Below are positions 33,536 through 41,035 of a DNA stretch of 64,000 nucleotides, one piece after another (within the stretch, counting starts at the first letter, position 1; every line of letters starts with the position of its first letter). The stretch comes from JAVXTH01 sp036641395. Its GTDB lineage: Bacteria > Bacillota_I > Bacilli_A > Erysipelotrichales > Erysipelotrichaceae. A model generated the notes under the pieces. That model searched no databases and had not been told where the DNA came from. It saw only the letters and a list, made by a program, of their open reading frames with translations. The translations under genes and the position numbers were made by a program. The DNA lies in the NCBI GenBank assembly GCA_036641395.1, contig JAVWEY010000001.1, positions 1-64,000 of the forward strand. Reading direction: 5' to 3'.

Positions 33536-34456
33536 CTACCTCTTATTTCTTCTTAATTCTTCTAAAATAGTTTCGAATTCTGGTGGAATTGGTGCATGAA
33601 AACTCATCGTTTCTGTGCTTCTTGGATGAACTAAAGTAAGCTCATACGCATGCAACAATTGCCCTTCACAATTCATCGTTTTACGATAACTATATTTAGG
33701 ATCCCCAACAATTGGGTGTTTAATATATTTCATATGTACTCTTATTTGATGAGTTCTACCTGTTTCTAAACGACATTCTACTAAAGTATATTCATCAAAA
33801 CGCTCAAGAACTTTAAAATGTGTAATCGCATCTTTACTATTCTTAGAAGTAACGCACATACTTTGACGGTCCTTTTCATCACGACCTATCGGAGCATCAA
33901 TTGTGCCATAATCATGTTCCATAACTCCATGCACCAGTGCTACATAATTTCGATGCATCGTTTTATCTTGCAACTGAGCAGCAAGCGCTTGATGAGCAAC
34001 GTCATTCTTAGCAACAACTAAAAGTCCACTTGTATCTTTATCAATGCGGTGAACAATACCAGGACGTAATACACCATTAATTCCACTTAAGTCTTTACAA
34101 TGAAAAAGCAAAGCATTGACTAATGTATGGTTAGGCGTACCACTACTTGGATGTACCACGATTCCTTTTGCTTTGTTGATAACGATAATATCACTATCTT
34201 CATAACATACATCAATTGGTATATCCTCTGGTAAGGCACCTAGTTCTTCATCTTCAGGAATACTTAGAAATAAACGTTCATTAACTTTAACTTTATAATT
34301 ACATTTACGAATCTTTTCATCAATTAAAATATTACCATTTTCAATTAATTGTTGAACTCGATTTCTTGATAATTCACTTTCTCTTTGTGTTAATAATTTA
34401 TCTAAGCGAAGCCCTGCTTCTTCTTCACTAATAATCCAATTTTCTTCTCTAATCAC
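33536..34456 (-). CDS. Pseudouridine synthase, RluD family
   Basis: A 306-aa enzyme: N-terminal S4 domain (about 13-75, GLRLDKLLTQRESELSRNRV) and catalytic domain with HRIDKDTSGLLVVAKN (about 139-154), the Asp being the nucleophile. Ends with the family ETGRTHQIRVHM block. It modifies 23S rRNA uridines in E. coli RluD; the target here is inferred. A longer frame exists, but the GTG at 34456 follows GGAG at 7 nt and overlaps the lspA stop (GTGA). B. subtilis has the same lspA-ylyB pair. Confidence 0.93.
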   Translation of the reverse strand: MIREENWIISEEEAGLRLDKLLTQRESELSRNRVQQLIENGNILIDEKIRKCNYKVKVNERLFLSIPEDEELGALPEDIPIDVCYEDSDIIVINKAKGIVVHPSSGTPNHTLVNALLFHCKDLSGINGVLRPGIVHRIDKDTSGLLVVAKNDVAHQALAAQLQDKTMHRNYVALVHGVMEHDYGTIDAPIGRDEKDRQSMCVTSKNSKDAITHFKVLERFDEYTLVECRLETGRTHQIRVHMKYIKHPIVGDPKYSYRKTMNCEGQLLHAYELTLVHPRSTETMSFHAPIPPEFETILEELRRNKR

Positions 34457-34926
34457 TTCATCACTCCTATTTCCTGCAAGTATTCCCTTACAACATCCAA
34501 AACAATCAATAAAACGCCAATGCAAAGTGCCATATCAGCTATATTAAAGATTGGAAAATCATAGCCAAATATAATAAAGTCTAAAAAGTCACGGACATAT
34601 TGAAACATTAAACGATCGATAAAGTTACCAATCGTGCCTGCGCTCATACATACAATACCTATTTTAAATAAAGTATCATTCGCTTTTGCATTTCGATAAA
34701 ATAGAAACATTGCGATTAACGCACCAATCGCAACAACATAGAAAAACAACATTTTGCCTTCTAGCATACTCCATGCTGCACCACTATTATGTGCATATGT
34801 TATATAAAAGAAATTTGGTATCATTTCTAAACTTTCATTAAGTTTCACAACATTATCAACTAATATTTTACTTAGTTGATCTAATACGAGGATTCCCACC
34901 AATAATGCGACATGCTTTTTCTTCAC
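34453..34926 (-). CDS. lspA: Lipoprotein signal peptidase
   Basis: A 157-aa membrane aspartyl protease that removes signal peptides from diacylglyceryl-prolipoproteins. Four helices and the two catalytic-Asp motifs GTIGNFIDRL and FNIADMALCIG are present. It matters for several lipoproteins in this window. GTG start with an AGAGGTG site. An extended -10 (TGTTATAAT, 34962-34967) lies upstream. Confidence 0.97.
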   Translation of the reverse strand: MKKKHVALLVGILVLDQLSKILVDNVVKLNESLEMIPNFFYITYAHNSGAAWSMLEGKMLFFYVVAIGALIAMFLFYRNAKANDTLFKIGIVCMSAGTIGNFIDRLMFQYVRDFLDFIIFGYDFPIFNIADMALCIGVLLIVLDVVREYLQEIGVMK

Positions 34927-35017
34927 AATATCACCTCTTCCTTAAATTTCAGGATAGCATTATTATAACACAGTCAATCTTAATTACACATATTATCCTA
35001 AAAATAATCCTTAAATT

Positions 35018-35143
35018 AAAAAAACGCCGAAGCGTTTATTTATCATTAATGAAAAATAACGGGAAAGTTTCAAACAAGGAGGTATGAATATTAGCATATT
35101 CATCATTATTCTCATTAATGTTTTAAACCAATTATGTAAATCT
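35018..35143 (-). ncRNA. Candidate small RNA, ~125 nt, with anti-SD-like loop and TTCG terminator
   Basis: Predicted from a promoter (35150-35177) to a terminator (AAACGC-TTCG-GCGTTT, 35022-35037, with a 7-base T run). Inside, CATTAATGAGAA (from 35120) pairs with TTTTCATTAATG (to 35044) over 12 bp with one G-U. It encloses an 8-bp hairpin ATGAATAT-GCTA-ATATTCAT (35103-35084) and a likely single-stranded C-rich stretch with ACCTCCTT (35083-35076) and TTTCCCG. ACCTCCTT equals the 16S anti-SD. The RNA is antisense to the whole peptide frame at 35084-35149. It may act as a type I antitoxin or as an SD-targeting sRNA. No homologue was recognised. Confidence 0.6.
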
Positions 35144-35149
35144 GAGTAA
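35084..35149 (+). CDS. Possible 21-aa hydrophobic peptide (type I toxin-like)
   Basis: ATG, then 20 codons and TAA. The peptide starts MNISIFIIILI and ends in a short polar tail with Lys and Glu. The 8-nt AAGGAGGT at 35076-35083 is a perfect complement to the 16S 3' end, but it ends directly before the ATG, much closer than the normal 5-9 nt. No plus-strand promoter was found between 34980 and 35070. A hairpin at 35193-35215 followed by TGTTT could end the transcript. The frame lies wholly opposite the candidate small RNA. It could also be a by-product of that RNA's sequence. Confidence 0.35.
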   Translation: MNISIFIIILINVLNQLCKSE

Positions 35150-35177
35150 ATTATATCACAAAAGAAATAAATTGCAA
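35150..35177 (-). promoter_or_regulatory. Sigma-A promoter of the candidate small RNA
   Basis: On the minus strand TTGCAA, 16 bases and TATAAT. It lies 43 bp beyond the stop of the upstream gene (35220), so it starts an independent transcript. Confidence 0.68.
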
Positions 35178-35192
35178 TAGAATTTTCATAAT

Positions 35193-35215
35193 ATTTACAT
35201 TTTTGTAATGTAAAT
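35193..35215. repeat. 9-bp hairpin ATTTACATT/AATGTAAAT
   Basis: Perfect stem with a 5-base loop, between the stop of the gene at 35220 and the small-RNA promoter. On the plus strand TGTTT follows; on the minus strand there is no T run. It may be a weak terminator or an RNA-stabilising 3' end. Confidence 0.5.
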
Positions 35216-35219
35216 TGTT

Positions 35220-35660
35220 TCAATTATTTAATACGATAACTCGTGAAGCACATTCATCGCTTGTTTCAATCATAATAAGTGAATCATTAATGATGTTTTC
35301 ATTTATATATACTTTTTTATCTTTTAAACCATCAATGAAATAAGTCAACATATCGATACCTTTAAAGCTAGTTCCTTTTATCTTTAAATAATTATGTTTA
35401 AATTCAGTTGTCACAAAAGGATTAATTTTTATCTTTAATTCATCCTTCACCTCATTATTAATTACCCACTTAATATTATGTTGATCAACATTCTCAATGA
35501 TGAAATTTTCATCTTTTAAAAGAGTAATTTCTTTTGTTTCAAATGGTACCATATATTCATGACTTACAAATTCAAAGTCTTTTAATTCAAATATAATGGT
35601 CGTCATACCAACAAATATCAGCATAAAAGAAACACTAATTGTAATTAAGAACTTTTTCAT
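35220..35660 (-). CDS. Uncharacterised membrane-anchored protein of a PadR module
   Basis: A 146-aa protein with one N-terminal helix (about 4-25) and an external, beta-rich part of about 115 residues rich in Ile, Lys and Asn. I do not recognise the family. It overlaps the DUF1700-type gene by 4 bp and belongs to the padR transcript. In related modules the third gene is often a DUF4097-like adhesin-type beta protein; the beta-rich pattern agrees but no motif proves it. Confidence 0.6.
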   Translation of the reverse strand: MKKFLITISVSFMLIFVGMTTIIFELKDFEFVSHEYMVPFETKEITLLKDENFIIENVDQHNIKWVINNEVKDELKIKINPFVTTEFKHNYLKIKGTSFKGIDMLTYFIDGLKDKKVYINENIINDSLIMIETSDECASRVIVLNN

Positions 35661-36643
35661 GCATTTGCACCCCCCTTAAACATACAACGATAGATTAAGG
35701 ACAACAGTGCACCTACTCCAACAATCAAGCCAATCAGAATCAAATATGCGCCTAACAAGCTAAATCCTTGCACACTGAAGCCAATCATAATTGCAAGTAG
35801 AATAAACAAACCAAGTTGCGTTAAAATGAGTGGTATCATCATAATAATCACAAACACTTTCAAAAACATCATCAAAATGCTTGCAATACTACTTCCATTC
35901 TTATTCATTGTATTCGATGTATCACGACTCTCCTCATAGGGATGTCTACCATGTGGATGTAGTGGACTAGTTGTAAATGAATCACTCTTTCTATTATCAT
36001 TTTGAAAAGCATTCATGCTTTCTTTTACTTGATCAAAGCGAAAACTTTCCTTAAAATCATCCATAATACTTTCACTGCGTTTTTCACCTTTTCCAAGTGC
36101 TTGATAATGCTTGATTCGTTTCACAAACACATTAAATAAAATAACTAGGAATAATACAAGGTAACCAATATGAATGATAGCATCCCATAATCCACCAAAT
36201 AAACTACCAATTCCATAACCAGCAATACTTCTAAGGATTGAACTTCCAATATCTCCAGCCATCCAGAAGAAAATTTTAAGTACCCACAATAGAATTAAAA
36301 CAACAATAAACTCAAACATTAAATGAAGAATCGCATCTCCATTTAAAGAAGTAAAACTTCCTATAAAACGTTGAAACGAGTTAAATAAATGATCTAGAAA
36401 ATCATTTATTTTCTGATCATTATTTTGATTTACCTTTTTACTGTCAATTTTATAAGCAGCAAGAATATCATCAATTAATTCATCAATATCACCAAAATCA
36501 GCAATTGCTTCTTCTTCGCTTTTTCCCTCATGGATTCGCATATCAATATGATTTTCATATTCATCAATGATATCCTTACGTTCCTTCTCATCAATTACCT
36601 GTAAACGATGATTTAATATTTTTAAAAATTCATCTTTTTTCAT
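35657..36643 (-). CDS. HAAS/DUF1700-type membrane protein of a PadR module
   Basis: A 328-aa protein. The first 65 residues are the HAAS/DUF1700 helical domain (MKKDEFLKILNHRL, RKDIIDEYENHI, EEEAIADFGD), commonly encoded beside PadR regulators. Several helices follow (about 95-130, 150-175, 245-320) with a polar loop between. The ATG at 36643 lies 10 nt after GGGAG; a GTG three codons earlier is too close. HAAS proteins are thought to sense or transmit signals to PadR partners; the precise role is unknown. Confidence 0.82.
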   Translation of the reverse strand: MKKDEFLKILNHRLQVIDEKERKDIIDEYENHIDMRIHEGKSEEEAIADFGDIDELIDDILAAYKIDSKKVNQNNDQKINDFLDHLFNSFQRFIGSFTSLNGDAILHLMFEFIVVLILLWVLKIFFWMAGDIGSSILRSIAGYGIGSLFGGLWDAIIHIGYLVLFLVILFNVFVKRIKHYQALGKGEKRSESIMDDFKESFRFDQVKESMNAFQNDNRKSDSFTTSPLHPHGRHPYEESRDTSNTMNKNGSSIASILMMFLKVFVIIMMIPLILTQLGLFILLAIMIGFSVQGFSLLGAYLILIGLIVGVGALLSLIYRCMFKGGANA

Positions 36644-36644
36644 G

Positions 36645-36959
36645 TTAATCACTCTCCCTTATAAATGCATTTACTTCTTTACAAAAACTTTGCCAATCGA
36701 GCAATAAAGTTTTTTCATAATCTCTACCTAACTTTGTTAAACGATAATACTTACGTGGAGGACCTTCACTTGATTCAACCAAATAAGTATCAAAGTACCT
36801 TTCATTCGTTAATCTCTTTAATAAAGGATAAATAGTACCTTCATTCACATCAATTACTTTACTAACTTCAGAAACTAGTTCATAGCCATACATATCTTTC
36901 TTATTAACACAGCGTAAGACAACTAGTTCTAAAACACCTTTTTTAAATTGTGTATTCAT
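36645..36959 (-). CDS. PadR-family transcriptional regulator
   Basis: A 104-aa winged-helix repressor of the short PadR type: FKKGVLELVVLRCVNKKDMY, YELVSEVSKVI, NEGTIYPLLKRLTNERYF and GPPRKYYRLTKLGR. It is the first gene of a three-gene transcript with a HAAS/DUF1700 protein and an unknown membrane protein. The promoter contains a dyad over its -35 box, so autoregulation is likely. Confidence 0.94.
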   Translation of the reverse strand: MNTQFKKGVLELVVLRCVNKKDMYGYELVSEVSKVIDVNEGTIYPLLKRLTNERYFDTYLVESSEGPPRKYYRLTKLGRDYEKTLLLDWQSFCKEVNAFIRESD

Positions 36960-36978
36960 GAGTTATCACCCCATAACT

Positions 36979-37011
36979 ATAATAATTTAACTACTGTACA
37001 TTGTCAAGTAC
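36979..37011 (-). promoter_or_regulatory. padR promoter with overlapping operator dyad
   Basis: On the minus strand TTGACA, 17 bases and TATTAT, a near-consensus promoter. A dyad GTAC-N8-GTAC (36996-37011) encloses the -35 box. PadR proteins bind such ATAC/GTAC dyads, so this is the expected autoregulatory site. Confidence 0.72.
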
Positions 37012-37082
37012 TAATAATTATTTAATACTGTATGCATTTTAGTAGTTAAAGTTAAAATAAGTCATTTTACTTAATACTGTAT
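36988..37082. repeat. Repeated TTAATACTGTAT elements upstream of padR
   Basis: TTAATACTGTAT occurs at 37022-37033 and again at 37071-37082, 49 bp apart, and a variant TTAACTACTGTACA at 36988-37001. AGTAGTTAAA at 37041 is an inverted copy of part of the variant. Possible extra PadR sites. Confidence 0.5.
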
Positions 37083-37089
37083 TCCCATA

Positions 37090-37135
37090 AAATAAAGCCA
37101 AGATAAGAACATTATGTCCTTTCCTGGCTTTATTT
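37090..37135 (-). terminator. Long interrupted hairpin after the dUTPase gene
   Basis: AAATAAAGCCA and TGGCTTTATTT form the outer 11-bp stem, and AGGACAT/ATGTTCT an inner 7-bp stem. The tail is only moderately T-rich. It probably ends the transcript coming from 39 kb. Confidence 0.6.
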
Positions 37136-37169
37136 AATAGGATTCACAAACAATATCAATCGATATTAT

Positions 37170-37661
37170 TTAGTAATTTACATCTTGACGATGATGATTT
37201 TCTTTATTTTTCAATAAATAATGATCTCTAATATCTTCACAACTATAGCCCAACATTTGGGCAATGGATAAATAAGCACCAAATAACATATAATAATTTG
37301 TTAATGAAAAATGTCGAGATAATTCATTTGCCATATCATATATCATTAAGAAAGCATCAGATAGTTCCCCATCTAAAGCAACCAATTCAATTTCATTTTC
37401 TTTATCTTTTAAATCAATACCGAGTGATAATAGAAAATGGATTCCATCTGCATATTCTTCTAAGATAACATCCTTACTGCTTGCCCCTTTATTACTCCAA
37501 AATTTAAAACATCTTGTTTCATTTGCTAGTTCTCCAATTTCAATTAATAATGCAAGCATTCTTCGATTCATTGTTTCAATTCTTGTGATTCCATGTTCAT
37601 CAAAGATTCTTTGATCCAATTTATCTTGCATTTCATATAAATCTTTTACATATAATTTCAT
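37170..37661 (-). CDS. Dimeric dUTP diphosphatase (all-alpha NTP-PPase family)
   Basis: A 163-aa all-helical enzyme that hydrolyses dUTP to dUMP. Metal-binding motifs EIGELANE (about 46-53) and EEYADGIHF (about 73-81), and the family KFWSNK in between, fit the dimeric dUTPase group (PF08761). It is unrelated to trimeric Dut. It is the last gene of the TSCPD/Gx/NusG-II group and is a logical partner to dCMP deaminase in dUMP supply. Confidence 0.88.
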   Translation of the reverse strand: MKLYVKDLYEMQDKLDQRIFDEHGITRIETMNRRMLALLIEIGELANETRCFKFWSNKGASSKDVILEEYADGIHFLLSLGIDLKDKENEIELVALDGELSDAFLMIYDMANELSRHFSLTNYYMLFGAYLSIAQMLGYSCEDIRDHYLLKNKENHHRQDVNY

Positions 37662-37674
37662 CGTTAATCTCTCC

Positions 37675-37929
37675 TTATTTCATTTCTTTATATTGTTTTA
37701 AAGCTTGGGCAATTTGATCTGGGCAACTGGTTTTTTTGAAACCACATTTTACACCTTCAAATGTTTCAATAATCTCATCCAATGGTTTTCCTTCAATAAT
37801 CTTAGAAATTCCTAGTAAATTACCTTGGCATCCACCAACAATATTTACGTGTTGAATAAGATCATTTTCAATTGAAAATTCCATCTTTCTTGAACAAACG
37901 CCTTTTGGTTTATAAGTAAAAGTTTCCAT
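37675..37929 (-). CDS. TSCPD domain protein (TIGR03905-like)
   Basis: An 84-aa protein covering just a TSCPD domain: TYKPKGVCSRKMEFSI, VGGCQGNLLGISKII and TSCPDQIAQALKQY. The domain is named after its TSCPD motif and also occurs at the C-terminus of B12-dependent ribonucleotide reductase. The standalone protein has no assigned function. Four conserved cysteines may bind metal. Confidence 0.9.
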   Translation of the reverse strand: METFTYKPKGVCSRKMEFSIENDLIQHVNIVGGCQGNLLGISKIIEGKPLDEIIETFEGVKCGFKKTSCPDQIAQALKQYKEMK

Positions 37930-37932
37930 TTT

Positions 37933-38430
37933 TTATTTCTCCTTTATTCGTGTTAAAACTTGATTTCCCAAATATCCAGTAATTAAACCAGTTGGAATTG
38001 ATAAAACTAATAAGATTGGTAATAAAGCTGCCATTAAGAATTGATTATAAATAATTGTTACAACAATTACTTGTCCAACACAGTGAAAAGTTGAACAAGC
38101 AACACTTACTCCATAAATACTCATTGGTGTTTTTTTATAAGCAATATAAGCAGCAAGTGAACTTAGTAAAACGCCTCCTAGTGATAAATAGAATGGTGTA
38201 CCAAAGATAATACCACGAAGCAGTGATGCTAATACGACACGCATGATATTAACTTCCAACATTTCTTTAAAACCATAACGATAAAGTGCTATTAGTCCAA
38301 TAATGTTTGCAAGTCCTAGTTTAAAGCCAGGAACTGGTATCGGAAGTGGAATCATTGATTCAATTAAATGAAATAAAATTGCAAGTGCAATTAGCATTGT
38401 AACATTCATCATTTTCTTTGTTTTATTCAT
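37933..38430 (-). CDS. Gx-transporter family membrane protein (EetB-like)
   Basis: A 165-aa protein with five to six helices and the GFKLGLANIIGLIALY stretch typical of the Gx/heptaprenyl-diphosphate-synthase component I family. It overlaps the NusG-II gene by one base. As I recall, such a pair (EetA with a NusG-II domain, EetB of the Gx type) belongs to the Listeria flavin-based extracellular electron transfer locus. An ECF-like substrate-binding role is an alternative. Confidence 0.8.
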   Translation of the reverse strand: MNKTKKMMNVTMLIALAILFHLIESMIPLPIPVPGFKLGLANIIGLIALYRYGFKEMLEVNIMRVVLASLLRGIIFGTPFYLSLGGVLLSSLAAYIAYKKTPMSIYGVSVACSTFHCVGQVIVVTIIYNQFLMAALLPILLVLSIPTGLITGYLGNQVLTRIKEK

Positions 38431-38813
38431 TATTGAATCACCGTATCAACATCACTGTTGTTATCCTTGTCGACTGCTTCAATTTGTACCACAATATTAT
38501 TAGGAAGACAAATAATCGGACGATTACTCTCTTTAACCCAACCTTGAATCGAACATAAATGATAAGGTGAATTCTCTTTTTCAACTCTGACCGCTTTATC
38601 TTTCACTTCAATTGAAACCGGACCTAAACTACCTTTAACTTTATACACATCATTCTTTAACATATCAATTCGTAATATTTCACTATCTTTATAGCTAACT
38701 ACTGCTTGTTTTGTTTTTCCTTCATTCATATGATCCATTACAATCAGAGGAATATAAAATAAGAAAGAACCTATCAATACCAGAACAATAAACAGTTTGT
38801 CTGCACGATTCAT
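38430..38813 (-). CDS. NusG domain II protein, membrane-anchored (EetA-like)
   Basis: A 127-aa protein: one N-terminal helix (about 7-27) and an external NusG-II domain (about 40-115) with LCSIQGWVK and ICLPNNIVVQIEAV. The second Cys of the usual pair is retained (CSIQGW...ICLPN). Together with the Gx protein and an FMN-binding lipoprotein upstream it forms an electron-transfer-like set. Its function is not biochemically defined. Confidence 0.84.
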   Translation of the reverse strand: MNRADKLFIVLVLIGSFLFYIPLIVMDHMNEGKTKQAVVSYKDSEILRIDMLKNDVYKVKGSLGPVSIEVKDKAVRVEKENSPYHLCSIQGWVKESNRPIICLPNNIVVQIEAVDKDNNSDVDTVIQ

Positions 38814-38876
38814 TTAATCCCTCCTATAATGAACCTATTATACTTGCTTCGCTGTGCTTTTGTAAATGATAATTAC

Positions 38877-38905
38877 AAAAAAAAGAACCGGCTCATACCG
38901 ATTCT
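38877..38905 (-). terminator. Terminator of the FMN-binding lipoprotein gene
   Basis: On the minus strand AGAATCGG, 6-base loop, CCGGTTCT (one G-T) and eight T. It separates the lipoprotein from the NusG-II gene. Confidence 0.88.
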
Positions 38906-38911
38906 AATTCA

Positions 38912-39331
38912 CTATTTAGCTGATTTAAGTGCTGCTTTTACAGTAGAAACATAGTCAGAAATATGCATTGTGCATCCCGCTTTAACATCATCGCTAGCTG
39001 CAGCTCCATCTTTTCCAACTTTAACCGCATCAATACCATTTTCTTTAATATAATCTTCTAAGAATTTGATTTGTTCATCCCATTCTTTTCCAATTTTACT
39101 AGCTTTCTTCATGCCATAATCAGCACCAATTTCTTTTTTAAACTTTTCATTTTCAGGATACCATTCATTGATATCAAGTTTTGTGATTTTATCACCTTTT
39201 TTAGTAAGACTTACTTTAACGTACTGACCTTTGTCGTTTTTTTCTGATTTAGCGCTTCCTTTAACAGCTTTATCTCCACCGCTACATGCTACTAATGCAA
39301 AAGCTACTAAAAGTAATGTTAATTTTTTCAT
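38912..39331 (-). CDS. FMN-binding-domain lipoprotein (PplA-like, single domain)
   Basis: A 139-aa lipoprotein: signal peptide with lipobox LVACS (Cys16), then one FMN-binding-type domain. The C-terminus reads VKAGCTMHISDYVSTVKAAL. In flavinylated proteins ApbE attaches FMN to the Thr of an SGAT-type motif; here AGCT keeps the Thr. PplA of Listeria, a lipoprotein electron shuttle, has two such domains. The ATG at 39331 follows AAGGAGG; the frame opens nine codons earlier without a site. Flavinylation is inferred. Confidence 0.75.
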   Translation of the reverse strand: MKKLTLLLVAFALVACSGGDKAVKGSAKSEKNDKGQYVKVSLTKKGDKITKLDINEWYPENEKFKKEIGADYGMKKASKIGKEWDEQIKFLEDYIKENGIDAVKVGKDGAAASDDVKAGCTMHISDYVSTVKAALKSAK

Positions 39332-39356
39332 GTTCGTAATCCTCCTTGTTTCTATC

Positions 39357-39386
39357 AATATAACAGAAAAAAGTGTAACTTGTCAA
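39357..39386 (-). promoter_or_regulatory. Sigma-A promoter of the FMN-binding lipoprotein gene
   Basis: On the minus strand TTGACA, 18 bases and TATATT. Confidence 0.8.
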
Positions 39387-39508
39387 TAATTTCGCAATGG
39401 TATTAAATGTAAATTTTTGCCAAAAATATCTAATAAATTATCCTTTGATTTTGAAATAGATTTATTAATATCACATCTTGCATAATTATTAATATTTATT
39501 AAATACAT

Positions 39509-39539
39509 GAAAAAATACAAGATATTAAACATTGTATTT
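39509..39539 (-). terminator. Terminator of glpK
   Basis: AAATACAA and TTGTATTT form an 8-bp stem with an 11-base loop that includes the stop region; T residues follow on the minus strand. Confidence 0.82.
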
Positions 39540-41025
39540 ATTCTTCAAAATTAATAAGCGATTTTATACATCTTTCCCATCCTTTTAAATGATTTATTCG
39601 CTCTTTTTCATCCATTTTAGGTGTGAATTTAGCACCAATAACATAATTTGCTTTGATCTCATCCATATTCTTCCAATAACCAACTGCAAGACCAGCCAAA
39701 TAAGCAGCACCTAGTGCCGTAGTTTCTGATACAAGCGAGCGAGATATTGAACAATTCAAAATATCACTTTGAAATTGAAGTAAGAAATTATTACGACTAG
39801 CACCACCATCAACTTGTAACGTTGTAAGATTCATATTCGCATCTTTTTTCATGGCTTCGATTACATCATAAGTTTGATAAGCAAGTGATTCAATTGTAGC
39901 TCGTATGATATGCTCTTGGGTTGTCCCTCTAGTAATCCCAAACATTGCTCCTTTTGCTTGTGGTTTCCAATAAGGAGCACCAAGACCAGTAAAGGCTGGT
40001 ACAACGTAAACACCATCACATGTATCAATCGATGTAGCTCTCCGCTCACTATCGGGTGCACTTTCAATTATTTTAAGTCCATCACGAAGCCATTGAATTG
40101 CTGCTCCTGCGATGAAAACACTTCCCTCTAGTACATAATCACATTTACCATTTATCGACCAACCAACGCATGTAACAAGCCCATGCTTTGAATGAATCAT
40201 TTTATCTTTCGTATTCATTAATAGAAAACAACCAGTACCATACGTATTCTTAACACTACCTGCTTCAAAACAAGTCTGACCAAATAATGCTGCTTGTTGA
40301 TCTCCTACCACTGCACCAATTGCTATCTCACTACCAAATAAAGATGAATCACACATTCCATAAACACATGATGTATCACAAATTTCTGGCATCATACATT
40401 TGGGGATATTCCATAAAGACAATAATTCATCATCCCATGCTCTGCTCTTTAAATTCATTAACATCGTTCTAGAAGCATTTGAAGCATCTGTAATATGCTT
40501 TTTACCTCCAGTTAATTTCCAAACTAACCAAGAATCAATTGTACCAAAACACAGTTCATTTGCTTCTGCACTTTTTTGGGCATCATGATGATCTAAAAGA
40601 AATCTTATTTTACTTGCGGAAAAATATGGATCTAATAACAACCCCGTTTTTTCTTTAATTAAGTCTTCAACACCACGCTGCTTCATCGCTTGAATATAAT
40701 CATCACTTTGACGAGATTGCCAAACAATCGCAAAACCAATTGGTTGAGAAGTCTTTCGATTCCAAACAACCGTTGTTTCTCTTTGATTTGTAATTCCAAT
40801 CGAAGCAATTTGATTTGCCTTAATATTTGATTTTGCTAGCACTTCACTTATTACCCCAACAACACTAGCCCATATATCTAAGGCATTTTGTTCAACCCAA
40901 CCAGGATGTGGATAATAGTTTTCTAATTCTTTTTGGGCAATTCCAACTACATTACTTTCATGATCAAATAACATTGCCCTAGTACTTGTTGTACCCTGAT
41001 CAATTGCTAAAATGAACTTGTTCAT
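39538..41025 (-). CDS. glpK: Glycerol kinase
   Basis: A 495-aa FGGY-family kinase making glycerol-3-phosphate. It begins ILAIDQGTTSTRAMLFD and contains GITNQRETTVVW, GTIDSWLVWKLTGG and LQVDGGASRNNFLLQFQSD. A strong AGGAGGGG site precedes the ATG. No glpF or glpD is nearby; instead it follows a small lipoprotein gene by 10 bp. The HPr phosphorylation His of Gram-positive GlpK is not obvious: the region reads SKHGLVTCVGW. Confidence 0.97.
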   Translation of the reverse strand: MNKFILAIDQGTTSTRAMLFDHESNVVGIAQKELENYYPHPGWVEQNALDIWASVVGVISEVLAKSNIKANQIASIGITNQRETTVVWNRKTSQPIGFAIVWQSRQSDDYIQAMKQRGVEDLIKEKTGLLLDPYFSASKIRFLLDHHDAQKSAEANELCFGTIDSWLVWKLTGGKKHITDASNASRTMLMNLKSRAWDDELLSLWNIPKCMMPEICDTSCVYGMCDSSLFGSEIAIGAVVGDQQAALFGQTCFEAGSVKNTYGTGCFLLMNTKDKMIHSKHGLVTCVGWSINGKCDYVLEGSVFIAGAAIQWLRDGLKIIESAPDSERRATSIDTCDGVYVVPAFTGLGAPYWKPQAKGAMFGITRGTTQEHIIRATIESLAYQTYDVIEAMKKDANMNLTTLQVDGGASRNNFLLQFQSDILNCSISRSLVSETTALGAAYLAGLAVGYWKNMDEIKANYVIGAKFTPKMDEKERINHLKGWERCIKSLINFEE

Positions 41026-41035
41026 AAAACCCCTC

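Noticed and set aside
35193..35215. Hairpin as a strong terminator of the padR operon
   Set aside because: No T run follows on the minus strand; kept only as a repeat.
35011..35223. A 70-codon minus-strand frame across the small-RNA locus
   Set aside because: It runs through the TTCG terminator, has no ribosome site and its residue composition looks random.
38912..39331. Calling the lipoprotein a certain flavoprotein
   Set aside because: The motif is AGCT, not SGAT, and no ApbE is in the window, so flavin attachment stays inferred.
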